A program made the position numbers and the translations under genes. From assembly GCF_050947335.1 (NCBI RefSeq), contig NC_134995.1, positions 10,516,501-10,580,500 of the forward strand: a stretch of 64,000 bases of DNA, written 5' to 3'. Source of the stretch: Megachile rotundata. Taxonomy: Eukaryota; Arthropoda; Insecta; Hymenoptera; Megachilidae. The notes under the pieces were generated by a model. That model was not told the DNA's origin and did not search any database. It saw nothing but the letters and a program-made list of their open reading frames with translations. Each line of letters opens with the position of its first letter. Positions within the stretch are counted from its first letter, which is position 1. Positions 11,730-23,720 of the stretch are shown here, in pieces.

Positions 11730-14700
11730 CTGAAGCATGCAGTAAAGTCTCCTTATTATTCCAGGCCTTTTGACAGACTTCAATCGTAAATTAGAGTAGG
11801 GTTTAGCTAGTTAAAATAGTTTAAAAATGACTTTGAAAGCAAATAAAAAATATTAATGTGAAATAAAGATGCTTTAATAGTGGATGGAGGTACGATGCGA
11901 GGAGATACAGCGCATGGAGATACGATGTGGTGAGATATAGCGCGTGGAGGTACGACGCGGGGAGATATAGCATGTGGAGGTGCGACTTGAGGAGATACAG
12001 CGCATGGGAGTACGACGCGTAGAATTACAGTACGTGGGAGTACGACACGTGGAATTACTACGCGTTGAATTAGGGTGCGTGGAGTTACGACGCGTGGAAT
12101 TACGACGCATGGAATTACAACGCGTGGAAGTACGAAGCGTGGAATTACTACGCGTGGAATTATGGCGCGTGGGAGTACGACGCGTGGAATTACGGCGCGT
12201 GGAAGTACGAAGCGTGGAATTACTACGCGTGGAATTATGGCGCGTGGGAGTACGACGCGTGGGAGTACGACGCGTGGAATTACGACGCGTGGAATTACAG
12301 CGCGTGAGAGTACGATGCGTGGAATTACAGCGCATGGGAGTACAACGCGTGGAATTACTACGCGTGGAATTAGGCGGCGTGGGAGTACGACGCGTGGAAT
12401 TACTACGCGTGGAATTACGATGCGTGGAATTACTACGCGTAGAGTTATGGTTCGTAAAGGTACAGTACGTGGAATTACGGCGCATGGACATATAGAACGT
12501 GGAACTACGAAGCGAGGAGATACAGCACGCAGAACAGAGATTCACTGCACGTTAAGAAAATTGTTCAAATTGACTTTGAAAGAGTACCTGACAGGAATCT
12601 TGTCCTCCACTTTCGTATCCGGCGCACAGGAATATGTCTGGTATGAACTCGTGTCTACCAGCCCTCAGGAACATTGACTTACATCTATCGTTACTCACTA
12701 TAGGCACGGAAACCTGGAACAAAAGTTGTAAAATAAATTCTCAATTAGCACTTGATCCCTTATGACTCCATATAAATTCCTATGAACCCCTCATGAATTT
12801 TCCTTTATAATTCCTTCATCCCCATTTTAACAACGTCAAACGTTATTTACCTCCTGCAGCACCGAGGGTAAAGTACCACCCTCGCTCAATCTTCCCCAAC
12901 CGGTAACAGTCGCATTTTCTCCGATCAACAAATCATCAGTAGCTGGCAAACAAATCGGCGATATATGCGGGGCAAATGTCAATGAGCTTTCTAGCCTGAC
13001 CAACGCCAGATCGTACTCGTACGTGAAGAAATTGTACTTTGGATGCACCACTTTCTTCGCTACTCCCCGTTCCACGTATGGTAGTCGCTCTTGGACGGAC
13101 GAGAAGTCGTATTCGCCAACTCTTATGCGTATTTGAGAGGTTAATAAGCTGAAACAAGGTTAATAATAATTATATTATAGCTGCAAGGTTTAACATTGGG
13201 GGAAATATGGGGCGGGAACATATAGGACGTGGAGATACGGCGCGTGGAGATACAGCGCCTGATGTTACAAGGTGTGGTACTATAATAGGTGGTAGTGTTA
13301 TGCATGAAGTTTCAGAACGGTGACATGCAGTGGATGTTAATGTGAGACGTGAAGATACGGGACGTGGAGATACGGAACGTGGAGATACAATGCGTGGAAA
13401 TATGACGCGTGGAGGTGCAGTGCGTGGAGATACGGTGCATGGAGATATGACGCGTGGAGGGACAGTGTCTGGAGATACCACGCGTGGAAATACGGTGTGT
13501 GGAGATATGACGCGTGGAGATACAGTGCGTGGAGATACCACGCGTGGAAATACGGTGCGTGGAGATATCACGCGTGGAAATACAGTGCATGGAAATATGA
13601 CGCGTGGAAGTACAGTGCGTGAAGATACCACGCGTGGAAATACGGTGCGTGGAAATACCACGCGTGGAGATACAGTGCGTGGAGATACCACGCGTGGAAA
13701 TACGGTGCGTGGAAATACGGTGCGTGGAGATACCACGCGTGGAAATACGGTGCGTGGAGATACCACGCGTGGAAATACGGTGCGTGGAGATACCACGCGT
13801 GGAAATACGGTGCGTGGAAATACGGTGCGTGGAGATACCACGCGTGGAAATACGGTGCGTGGAAATACCACGCGTGGAGATACCACGCGTGGAAATACGA
13901 TGCGTCGAGATACCACGCGTGGAAATACGGTGCGTGGGGATACCACGCGTGGAAATACGGTGCGCGGAAATACCACGCGTGGAGATACAATGCGTGGAAA
14001 TACGACGCGTGGAGACACCACGCATGGAAATACGGTGCGTGGAGATACCACGCGTGGACATACGGTGCGTGGTATCTCCACGCGTGGAAATACGGTGCGT
14101 GGAGATACCACGCGTGGAAATACGGTGCGTGGAAATACCACGCGTGGAGATACCACGCGTGGAAATACGATGCGTGGAGATACCACGCGTGGAAATACGG
14201 TGCGTGGGGATACCACGCGTGGAAATACGGTGCGCGGAAATACCACGCGTGGAGATACAATGCGTGGAAATACGACGCGTGGAGACACCACGCATGGAAA
14301 TACGGTGCGTGGAGATACCACGCGTGGACATACGGTGCGTGGAACTATGACGCGTGGAGCTACAGTGCGTGGAGATACCGCGCGTGGAAATACGGTGCGT
14401 GAAGGTATGGCACGTGGAGATACTATGCGTGAAGATATGACGTATGAAGATACCGCACATGCAGATACTGCATAGAGATAGAACACGCAGCAATCCACAT
14501 CGTTGCAACGCCCATGAATACAAACGTGCACAACACACGAAGCCACTAATCTTCGATATATCGCATACCAATACAAGTGGAAAAACAAGTCACAGGAATT
14601 CTACGCACGTTACTATAACGCCTAGCCATTTAACGCGAACGATCGCAGCAATCTAACACACAGTAATTTAACATGTAGCAATCTAACGAGTAGTAATTTA

Positions 14701-17700
14701 ACGCGTAGCAATCTAACGCGGCAATAAAAGGAAAGATCTAATACCCGTATCGAGACTTATTTTTGCCGGCGTTTAAAATAGTAATAGGTACTAAAATAGT
14801 AACTCACTCGTCAACGCAATGTCCCGCGGTCGCGATCCAGTTCTCGTTGAGCACCGCCCCGCCGCAGCGATGAGTGCTTGAGAAGCCGAAGAACGAGGTG
14901 CGCCTCACGGACACCTGCCAAGGCCATCGACCGAACGGCGCGTCCTTGCCACCGACGATCCTCGTCTCTGGACGCGGAAACAGTGGCGGCACACCGCACT
15001 GCATATCTTTGCTCTCGGCTGCCGCGGGAACTGTCAACACGGACCCCGTCCTGGTTGCCGCCTCGCTCGTGGTCATGGTCGTGTCTGGTCTCGGAGTGGT
15101 CGTGGTGGTGGTCGTGGTCGTGGTAGTCGTCGTAGTCGTGGTTGTGCTGGTGGTAGTCGTTGTGGTGGACGTGGTGGTCTTCGGCGTCGGTCTGGGCCTG
15201 GCGGATGTCTCGAAATGGGACGTCGTTATGTAGTGTGCTGAACCGAGTGGTTTGTGGAACTCGGTGTTCTGTAAAAAGAGTACACGCTCGAAAATACCTG
15301 ACAAGCAGCCGAACGTGTGGCTTCCGGATTGATTAATTTTGCAAACGATCAATCAAGTCCGGTGCTCAATGGACTGTGTAATGGAGTCGAAGGCTAAATC
15401 GATGCTTCTGTGTCGCGATTAACAGTATCCAACGTTTAAAGGCTGCTGAGAGGATCTAATAACGTTACGGGATTCTATGGCAAAGAAATAACTTGATGAA
15501 GTTGTTTCTGAAGAAAACGATTTATAGATAAGATGCTGCGTAAAATAGTGTATCGAAGAGGGAAGTATGGATTGTAATTATGGCCAGTGGCGCGTGGAGC
15601 GGACCGTTCATGTGGACTCTGTTATGTTTCAGCGGGTAGAGAGATGGTTAGCTATTTGTCAAGAACCTTTTAGAAACCCCATCTTATAGCTTTCATCCCT
15701 GTGTACTATTGTCAAACTCAAATCCATTGTGGACCACTCAGGGAAATCTTAAGATGAACTCTAAGGAGGATCAGGGTAAACCTCAAAGAGAACCAAGGAG
15801 ATCTTAGAATAATTTCAGAAGAGACACAGGATGAATCCAGAGGAGGGTACCTAGGATGAACCCAGAAGTGCAGATCCAGAATGAATCCACAAGATACCTA
15901 AGTTAAGCCTAGAAGAGTAGGCCCAGAGCAACAGAGGATACCTAGGTCAAATCCATAAGAGGAGGTCCAGAATGAATTCAGAAGAGGTATCTAGGATGAA
16001 CCCAGAAGAGCAGATCCAGAATGAATCCAGAAGAGGATACCTATGATGGGTCTACCCAGAAGTAGACCCAGAACAACAGAGGATACCTAGGTCATACTCA
16101 GAAGAGAAGGTCGAGAATGAATCCAGAAGTGGATATCTATGATGGGTGTACCCAGAAGTAGACCCAGACCAACAGAGGACCTAGGTTAAATCTAGAAGAG
16201 GAGATCCAGAATGAATCCAAAAGTGGATACCTACGATGGGTCTGCCCAGAAGTAGACCCAGAACAACAGAAGACCTAGGTCAAACCCAGAAGAGATCCAG
16301 AATGACTCCAGAAGAGGATACCTATGATGGGTTCAACCAGAAGTAGACCCAGAACAGAGGATATGATTGATCTACCCAGAAGTAGACCCAGAACAACAGA
16401 GGACCCAGATCAAACCCAGAAGAGACCCAGAATGTATCCACAAGGGTATACCTATGATAAACCCAGAACAAACGACCCAGAAGTAACCGATAATAGAATG
16501 CGGCTATTAGCGACTTAAATAGGACGCAAAACCATGAAACACATATCAAAGTACATAAAGGCAGACGTACTTCCTGCGGTTCGGTCGGTTTGAAACTCGG
16601 TCGCGGTGGAAAGGTTTCAGGTCCATTCTGAAGGAGGCCAGGATTATCCGTCCAGTGTGGTTTCAAGGACGGTCTAGGTGGAGTCCAGCTGTTGTCCGAC
16701 CAGAAATGGGAACTGGCGACTATAGGTTTAGCGGTTTCGGAGGAACTCATCGGCTTCGTGGACGACACTGGCCTATGCTTCGTCACGAACGCTGGCTCTG
16801 TGGTCACTTGCCAGTGAGAAGTTTGTGGCACGGATCCGGCTGCGCTAGAATGAAAGACAAGTTTGAAGTTGCTGTTCCGAGACTCGTGGAGTTGATGCTG
16901 TGACAAGGTTGAAACAGATGCATTTGTAACGACAGTTTGTCAAGTTTATACTGGTAACATCTTGACTTAGCGTTTAGAATTTGAGAACTTTGCACAAAGC
17001 TTAAAATCAAATATTCTGAACAAAGTCATAAATATTCTACGTCAACCCTGTCATGTCCTACAAGATACTAGTTCATTTATAAAAAAAAATTAACTAGGAC
17101 CAAAATTACCGCTTCAGAACGTAAGGACATATTCGAATACCTGGTTGTGGTCTGGCTAGTGTGTGGTCTGGCAGTGGTCGTCTTCGTAGAAACATTTAAG
17201 GTGCTAGGTTTGGAGATGAAGTTCGGCCTAGTGTCCGACTGGTCGTTCATAGAAACAGGCCTATTAGTGGTCGTCTTGATAGAGAAGAACGGTTTCGAGA
17301 ACTCCGTGGTCGGTTTAGGTGATACTGGCTTGGTCGCCCACTGAGGACGTTCGGTGTGGATGAAGTTCAAACTGGGATGAGGTTCCTTCGCGGTATCCTG
17401 ACAACAGTCTCAAACATTCCAAACCTCTTCTCTACACTACAACTACAATATCACAACTACTCACGTCTACGGAATTGACGCTAGGTCGATGCACGGACTC
17501 CTGCACGCTAAGATCAGCATCCTCCGTCTTGCTATCGTCAGGTCTGGACTCGGACGGTCTTTGGTTGTTCGGCCTACTGGGCCTGATGTTCTCATTGACG
17601 TGCTCCTTGCCGGGTAGCCTAATCACTAACGTGTTGTGTCCCGTGTCCACCTTGTCCTTGAAACTCTGGTGATGATTCGGATAGCTGTCTTTGTCCTTGA

Positions 17701-20700
17701 CAGCTGTGTGGTCATTTTCTGGCCTGGTCTTCTGCTGGGTACTCTGATGACCAGGCCTCTTCGCGTTCTGAGTGCTGTTCCAGAGATCAGAGATGCCAGG
17801 TCTCTTAGTACTTTGATGACCCGGCCTCTTCACACCTTGCGAACCCTTCTCCGAGTCGGACGCTGGCCTCTTCACGTTCTGCGACCCCTTGTCCGAGTCG
17901 GGTGTCGGTCTCTTCACGTTTTGAGATCCCTTCTCCGAATCGGCCGTAGGTCTCTTCACGTTTTGAGATCCCTTGTCCGAGTCGACTGTTGGTCTCTTCA
18001 GGGTTTGAGACCCCTTCTCCACATCGGTTCCCGGCCTCTTGCTCTGGGACTCCCAGAGGTCGGACGGTCTTTTGGTGCTGTGCGACTCCTTCTCCCACTG
18101 ACCAGACACCGGTCTCCTGGTACTGGCCTTCTCCCAGTGCTCGGACCCGGGTCTCTTCGTGCTCCCCTTCTCCCAAATATCCGACGGTCTCTTCGTGCTC
18201 TGCTGGTTCTTCTCCCAGAAATTCGAGGAGGCCGCCGCCACCGAGGTCTGGATCCGATCCTTGTGATCCGAGGCGGGTTTCGCGTGCGGTCTCTTCTGCA
18301 ACGGCCTGCCAGAACTGCCCGCCAGTGGTCTGTGCGGTCGGCCATGCTCCGCGAAGGACCCGAACGTCTCGGATGAATGGTGTCCGGGTCTGGAGGTGCT
18401 CGAATCCGTGACCAGGAAGCTGGACAGGGACGTGAGCGTGGGCCTCGTCGACTCGTTGCCCAGAGCCTCGGCCAGGGTAGGCCTCAGGGGCTCCGAGGGG
18501 TGCTGGTGTGATGCGGTGATCGCGTTCGACGTCGAATTGTGCACGCAGCAGCTGCCGAACATGAACGTGTCCACGCACACGCCCACGTGCGTGCCCTCCG
18601 ACTTGATGCATTCCCACACGAACATGCACGTGCCCTCCTTCGACTCCGGGCCGGGGACTCGACAGGGCTTTGGGGTGATTTTGTAACCTGCGGGGAGACG
18701 GCTGGTACAATTATATTAGCTTTCTTGGTTGGGGACGATGTGGATTGAGGGAGGAGTTTATTTGGCTGGAGTTTATGTCACTCAGGTGTAAGGCTCATTC
18801 AGATGTGCACACATGTGGAGGATGTGGATGTGGACACATGTGGAGGTGGAGGATGTGGACACATGTGGAGGTGGAAGATGTGGACACATATGGAGGACGT
18901 GGATGTGGACACATGTGGAGGATGTGGATGTGGACACATGTGGATGTGGAGGATGTGGATGTGGACACATGTGGATGTGGAGGATGTGGATGTGGACACA
19001 TGTGGATGTGGAGGATGTAGATGTGGACACATGTGAATGTGGAGGATGTGGATGTGGACACATATGGAGGACGTAGATGTCGATACATGTGGAAGATGTG
19101 GATGTGGACACATGTGGATGTGGAGGATGTAGATGTGGACACATGTGAATGTGGAGGATGTGGATGTGGACACATATGGAGGACGTAGATGTCGATACAT
19201 GTGGAAGATGTGGATGTGGACACATGTGGAGGATGTGGATGTGGACGTGTGAGCATATGTAGATGGATATTTGTGGATTTGGATTTGAATGGTAAAGAAA
19301 TTATAGATTTATAGGGTGGTACAAGGGATTCAATATTCTTGAAAGTCCCAAAATTCCTGTAGACCCAAATTTCCAAGGTCCTAACTGCATGTGGTCCCAA
19401 ATTCCAAACTAGCAATATCCCAAAGTCACAAAATCTTAAAATCTCAAGTTCCCCAAATCCCAACACCTCAAAATACAAATACCCTGAGTTTTAAAGTCCT
19501 ATAGTCCCAAATTTCCAAGCTCCCAACCTCCTAAAGTCCCCAAAGTCCCAAAATGTCCACATCCCTAACCCCAAAACTTTGAATCTCCAAATTCACAATA
19601 CTCCAACCTCCCAAACACCCTAAACTACTACTCCTACAATCTACCCATTTGATGCATACAACTATAATCCATATATCATCATTCTATCCACATGCCATCT
19701 TTCCAGCCACACACACTATCTGCCTCTCTAATTAAATATGTCCACATTTCAGATAAAATGGACACTCTAACAGGTAATAAACTATGAATTCAATCTTTAT
19801 GTGTTCTTCCAAGTTGACCCACATCGCAGTTGACGCGGTGCGTGATAAGCCACCGTTTAAAGAGTCTCCAGGTAATTCCCTCTATAATTAACGGACGCAT
19901 TCAGGGACCCGCGAGGTCACGTGTACAAGGAATAATGGCGGATCGATACGTTCGTCCATACATTTTGGATGAGTCGTTAAACGAGTTCATGTTGCATCTT
20001 GAAGGAAAGAGGTGTTATAGAACGAGGAAGGAAAAAGGGAAACTTAATCGTCTGGAGTGCGTAGACCCGGGCCAGGTCGTTAACCGAGACGTTACCACGG
20101 TTCACAGTGTGTTCACCGTTTCGTTTTCTCCGTTAGAAATACGTTCGCGTATCGTTCGTTGCACTTTGGTCTACTGTTAATTAGAGAACCGCGCTTTTGC
20201 GAGAGATCGAGAACGTAATACCAAAATATTCAGTTAGGTAAAATATTTTGTTGCTTTTCTGAGAGAGAAGGTATTAAAATACCAAAGTTAGGTAAAATAT
20301 CTCGTCGTTTTTTAAGGACTCGCTCACGAGTCCACATAGTCTTCCATACATCTACCATAAATTCTATTATACATATTTTTTTAACTTGCAAAGAGAGTTA
20401 TTAAGATTTCAGTATAATCATTCAGTATAATCATAACTATCTTCCATAGAAAATTGTGAAGTAGCACAACGAATGTCAAGTTCTACAGAAAAGACAGGTA
20501 ATAAGGGTGCGTTCTTTTGTTGCGACGAGACCATTTTCCGTGGAAAAATGGAGATAGTATTAAAACGCTTAATTAACGCTGCAAATGAGATACGCCACAG
20601 GTTTACGAGTATGAATTATCTAATGTATTGCGGACGATCAATTTCACTTGTTACTTTCTTATAAAATATTTGGATCAAGGATTGCAGAATAAGAAATGAC

Positions 20701-23700
20701 TTCCAACTTGTTAGCCAGTCGGATTAATTAATATTGATTTAGCGTATGTAGATAGTAAGCTTATCTTCTTGACATTCTGTGTTAACTTTTCAATTTGTCT
20801 CAATGAAATTCTGTTATTAGATATTAATTTTTTTGTCTCAATGAAATTCTATACACATTAATTTTTTGTCTCATTGTCAATGAAATTCTATACACATTAA
20901 TTTCTTGTCTCAATGAAATTCTATAGGTATTAATTTTTTATCTCATTGTCAGTGAAATTTGATACATATTAATTTTTTGTCTCAATGAAATTCTATGCAC
21001 ATTAATTTTTTGTCTCATTGTCAATGAAATTCTATACACATTAATTTTTTGTCTCAATAAAATTCTATACACATTAATTTCTTGTCTCAATGAAATTCTA
21101 TAGGTATTAATTTTTTATCTCATTGTCAGTGAAATTTGATACATATTAATTTTTTGTCTCAATGAAATTCTATACACATTAATTTTTTGTCTCATTGTCA
21201 ATGAAATTCTGTACACATTAATTTCTTGTCTCAATGAAATTCTATAGGTATTTATTTTTTATTTCATTGTCAGTGAAATTTGATACATATTAAGTTTCTG
21301 TCTCAATGAAATTCTATACACATCCATTTTTTGTCTCATTGTCAATGAAATTCTATACACATTAATTTTTTATCTTATTGAAATTCTATAGGTATCAATT
21401 TTTTATCTCATTGTCAGTGAAATTTGATACATATTAAGTTTCTGTCTCAATGAAATTCTATACACATCCATTTTTTGTCTCATTGTCAATGAAAATCTAT
21501 ACACATTAATTTTTTGTCTCCTTATCAACGAAATTCTATACACATTAATTTCTTATCTAAATGAAATTCTATACACATGAATTTTTTGTCTAAATAAAAT
21601 ACCACATTAATTTCTCAACCTCTCTCAATGAAATTCCACGTCAATTTTTAAGCTTGCCTCCATTACACCTAACAATAATTATTTTGCAATTTACCTTCAT
21701 TCAAAAATTGCAGATCACGTCAGAACTTTGATAAATGTTATCTAAAATTGATACGTGAAAGGATAACTTTCTTACTGTCTGAGTAAGAGTATAATATACC
21801 GCAGGGTTTTCTAAGATGTATCTTATTTGACCCACCAAGGAATCCGCCCCTTCGTTCGCTTTTCTTTTCTCACGCTCGACCGACTGCACCTTGACCGAGT
21901 TCCTCGTTCAATTAGGCGTTACACATTTCAGAGGACGTTCCCGGCACGAAGAAGAAAGAGAAATGTTCGAACAGGTGGGAAAAGGGAGTACACTCGGGTA
22001 CGATGTTGCCTTTGGATGTGGATTGATACGTTAACTTTGTCATTACTGCATTTCTCAATTATTAGGGTTTAAGGTTTTCATATTTTGGGGATTTTTAGAT
22101 TTGTGGATTTTTAGAGTTTTAGATTTTGAGATTTTGAGATTTTGAGATTTTTAGATTCTTAGATTTTTAGATTTTTAGATTTTTAGATTTTTAGATTTTT
22201 AGGGTTCTAGATTTTGAGATTTTTAGGGTTCTAGATTTTTAGATTTTTAGATTTTTAGATTTTTAGATTTTTAGATTTTTAGATTTTTAGATTTTTAGAT
22301 TTTTAGATTTTTAGATTTTCAGATTTTCAGATTTTCAGATTTTCAGATTTTTAGATTTTTAGATTTTTAGATTTTTAGTTTTTTAGATTTTTAGGGTTCT
22401 AGATTTTTAGGGTTCTAGATTTTTAGATTTTTAGATTTTTAGATTTTTAGATTTTTAGATTTTTAGTTTTTTAGATTTTTAGGGATTTAGATTTTTAGAT
22501 TTTTAGATTTTCAGATTGTCATATTTTGACATAGTTCTATTGTCATATTGTCAAATAGTTAGATAGTCAGATAGTCAGATAGACAGATAGTCAAATAATC
22601 AGATAGTCAGATAGTCAGATAGTCAGATAGTCAGATAGTCAGATAGTCAGCTAGTCAGATAGTCAGCTAGTCAGATAGTCAGTTAGTCAGATAGTCAGCT
22701 AGTCAGCTAGTCAGATAGTCAGTTAGTCAGATAGGCAGATAGCCATATAGCCATGTAGCGATACAGTCATGTAGTTATACAGTCATACAGTCATACAATC
22801 ATACAGTCATATAGTCATATAGTCATACAGTCATATAGCCATATAGTTATACAGTCATATAGTCATACAGTCATACAGTCATACAGTCATACATTCATGT
22901 ACTCATGTAGTCATGTAGTCATGTAGTCATGTAGTCATACAGTCATACAGTCATACAGTCATACATTCATGTAGTCATGTAGTCATGTAGTCATGTAGTC
23001 ATATAGTCATACAGTCATACATTCATGTAGTCATGTAGTCATGTAGTCATGTAGTCATGTAGTCATGTAGACATGTAGTCATGTAGTCATATAGTCATGT
23101 AGTGCTACAGTCATATAATCATGTACCTACAGTCATATAGTCATACAATCATGTAGTCATATTCTATATTGTCATATTCTTATGTGGTCATATTGTCATA
23201 TTTTTATAGTCATATCTTCATATTGTCAAGTATACAAACGATCAAATCCCCAGTCTTCAAAAATTACCCAACAAGTCTCTTCATCCCAAGAACATTCTCC
23301 CCAGTTAGATCTCTTTTCTTCCCATAAACAAGGGTATAGAATAGGAAACGTTTACCAAGGGTCGACCTGTGAAATGCAACCATAACCACCTACATTGTAC
23401 TCCAACAAACGATACCTATCTGTTTCAGGTTAAGGCGTGTTTCTTTGAATAACTGTTATTCGCAGCAACTTGCAGTCGTCGATTATTCGATCATTGAACG
23501 ATTAATACCATGTTGAATATTGAATATCGCACTGGCCGGTATCACGAAACCGTTCCAGAAGACAGGAATGAAAGGAACACGATGGATAAACGTATTGTAT
23601 ATGGTCGCGATCAAATCACCAAAAAGAGTATTACTGACTGTGACCTCGATTCAGCGTGCTGAGAGACCTGGCGATGCCCGACCACCAGAGAATTGTGGCC

Positions 23701-23720
23701 ACGTAACCGATCCACCGCAT
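11571..23720 (-). CDS. Sb: Stubble, membrane-associated trypsin-like serine protease (8 coding exons)
   Basis: Eight exons with GT/AG borders and consistent phases give 959 residues. Order: hydrophobic N-terminus (1-21); six-cysteine clip-like domain (C36, 48, 54, 65, 74, 75); basic Ser/Thr/Pro-rich stem with a 14-residue repeat and a poly-Thr tract; activation site R715/IVGG716; trypsin domain 716-959. The triad is His762 (TAGHC), Asp812 (YDLALV) and Ser910 (GDSGGP). Asp904 marks an Arg/Lys-cutting pocket. GRWPWQVSVRRTSFFGFSST, ERGVAKKVVHPKY and GIISWGIGCAEANLPGVCTR match Drosophila Stubble as I know it. Known role there: apical extracellular matrix remodelling and epithelial shape change in leg, wing and bristle morphogenesis. 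Drosophila Stubble is a type II membrane protein; here the N-terminus could be a signal peptide or an anchor. Only the first exon is uncertain. Confidence 0.93.
11880..12540. repeat. Sb: ACGCGT minisatellite, 15 bp, Stubble intron 7
   Basis: Units of GCGTGGAATTACGAC with variants (GGGAGTACGAC) run head to tail for about 40 copies, fading at the left into GGAGATAC-type units. All frames stay open because the period is a multiple of 3; the peptides are artefacts. Confidence 0.95.
12588..12713 (-). CDS. Sb: Stubble exon 7
   Basis: Exactly 42 codons between acceptor TTGTTCCAG and donor CAG/GTACTC. It encodes VSVPIVSNDRCKSMFLRAGR and ends AGYESGGQDSCQ. The Asp of GGQDSCQ is the trypsin-type S1 pocket residue. 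Confidence 0.95.
12851..13148 (-). CDS. Sb: Stubble exon 6: catalytic Asp
   Basis: The acceptor is CTTGTTTCAG before 13148 and the donor GAG/GTAAAT after 12851. It encodes LLTSQIRIRVGEYDFSSVQE, then YNFFTYEYDLALVRLESS and ATVTGWGRLSEGGTLPSVLQ. The charge-relay Asp lies in YDLALV. Confidence 0.95.
13190..14470. repeat. Sb: CCACGCGTGG minisatellite, 15 bp, Stubble intron 5
   Basis: About 85 copies of a 15-mer alternating CGCGTGGAGATACCA and CGCGTGGAAATACGG. A block of about 210 bp starting at 13861 recurs at 14131 (offset 270 bp, 18 units). At 14071-14087 one unit is inverted (GGTATCTCCACGCGTGG). It fills almost all of the 1.66-kb intron. Confidence 0.96.
14650..14725. repeat. Short 15-bp array (AGCAATCTAACGCGT)
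   Basis: Five units alternate AGCAATCTAACGCGT and AGTAATTTAACGCGT just right of the large intron 5 array. Same period and ACGCG core, different flank. Confidence 0.85.
14808..15268 (-). CDS. Sb: Stubble exon 5: poly-Thr stem, activation site, catalytic His
   Basis: The acceptor is TTTTTACAG before 15268, starting NTEFHKPLGSAHY. A Thr-rich tract of about 35 residues is followed by MQCGVPPLFPRPETR/IVGGK, whose Cys probably tethers the pro-region to the protease after cleavage. The exon ends ATAGHCVD with donor GA/GTGAGT after 14808 (phase 2), completing a second Asp with exon 6. Confidence 0.94.
15095..15180 (-). repeat. Sb: Coding trinucleotide-type repeat (poly-Thr tract of Stubble)
   Basis: Interrupted ACC/ACG/ACT Thr codons on the minus strand. 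The mixed codons suggest an old, purifying-selected tract rather than a recent pure expansion. Confidence 0.85.
15760..16470. repeat. Sb: Purine-rich repeat in Stubble intron 4
   Basis: Irregular units of AACCCAGAAG, AGATCCAGAATGAATCCAGA, GAGGATACCTATGATGGGT and AGACCCAGAACAACAGAGG recur at about 110-130 bp, with a finer sub-structure around CCAGAAGNAGA. Confidence 0.88.
16571..16844 (-). CDS. Sb: Stubble exon 4: stem
   Basis: The acceptor CATTCTAG precedes 16844, and its first base completes an AGC codon (TTSAAGSVPQTSHWQ). The exon ends PRPSFKPTEPQE with donor GAA/GTACGT after 16571 (phase 0). It is low-complexity stem rich in Pro, Ser, Thr and Trp. Confidence 0.88.
17141..17397 (-). CDS. 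Sb: Stubble exon 3: stem
   Basis: The acceptor is GTTGTCAG before 17397, starting DTAKEPHPSLNFIHTERPQW. The donor ACCAG/GTATTC after 17141 is in phase 2. The encoded region is Thr/Pro/Lys-rich linker with no domain. The intron to exon 2 is only 67 bp. Confidence 0.86.
17465..18687 (-). CDS. Sb: Stubble exon 2: clip-like domain and stem
   Basis: The acceptor is TCCCCGCAG before 18687 and the donor GAC/GTGAGT after 17465. It encodes YKITPKPCRVPGPESKEGTC and MFVWECIKSEGTHV, ending FMFGSCC (six cysteines, disulfide-knotted domain). About 360 stem residues follow, rich in KRP, WEKxS and RPG motifs, including five 14-residue DSxKGSQxVKRP units. The very GC-rich coding sequence leaves long spurious frames on both strands. 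Confidence 0.92.
17826..18040 (-). repeat. Sb: Coding 42-bp repeat in the Stubble stem
   Basis: Five 42-bp units encode the 14-residue DSDKGSQNVKRPTA type with few differences (for example TCTTCACGTT at 17911 and 17953, 42 bp apart). The phase is preserved, so the unit number can vary without a frameshift. Confidence 0.9.
18800..19250. repeat. Sb: GTGGATGTGGACACAT repeat, Stubble intron 1
   Basis: Units of 18-24 bp combining GTGGAGGAT, GTGGATGT and GGACACATGT. A block of about 110 bp near 19020-19090 recurs at about 19130-19200 (GGAGGACGTAGATGTCGATA). Confidence 0.94.
19251..20779. other. Stubble intron 1 sequence, mostly unique
   Basis: 19440-19640 is low-complexity pyrimidine-rich DNA (CCAAATCCCAA type). 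19650-20779 is unique, with a moderately long open stretch at 19830-20180 that has no family motif. No exon supported. Confidence 0.4.
20780..21640. repeat. TCTCAATGAAATTCTATACA tandem repeat, 33-37 bp
   Basis: Units TCTCAATGAAATTCTATACA + CATTAATTTTTTG. A marker variant (GTCAGTGAAATTTGATACAT) recurs near 20948, 21125, 21269 and 21413, so there is a higher-order period of about 144 bp (once 177, one extra unit). Confidence 0.94.
22080..22515. repeat. AGATTTTT 8-bp array
   Basis: Long run of AGATTTTT with scattered AGGGTTCT and CAGATTTT variants. Stubble intron 1. Confidence 0.96.
22540..22735. repeat. AGTCAGAT 8-bp array
   Basis: Run of AGTCAGAT with AGTCAGCT variants. It abuts the arrays on both sides and keeps their 8-bp period. 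Confidence 0.94.
22736..23225. repeat. AGTCATAC / AGTCATGT 8-bp array
   Basis: AGTCATAC and AGTCATGT units arranged in blocks. It continues the 8-bp period of the two arrays to its left and decays at 23160-23225. Confidence 0.94.

Noticed and set aside
11974..12677. Plus-strand frames overlapping Stubble intron 7 and exon 7
   Set aside because: Repeat-driven frames antisense to a well-supported protease exon.
13170..14588. Very long open frames (up to about 470 codons) on both strands through the intron 5 array
   Set aside because: The 15-bp period is a multiple of 3 and lacks stop triplets, so every frame stays open. The peptides are pure 5-residue repeats and the region is bounded by Stubble splice sites.
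17636..18710. Long frames on the plus strand and in other minus frames over Stubble exon 2
   Set aside because: Shadows of a GC-rich low-complexity coding exon whose correct frame is fixed by the cysteine domain and splice phases.
19830..20180. Possible exon in Stubble intron 1
   Set aside because: Opposite strand to Stubble, no recognisable domain, no splice or promoter support.
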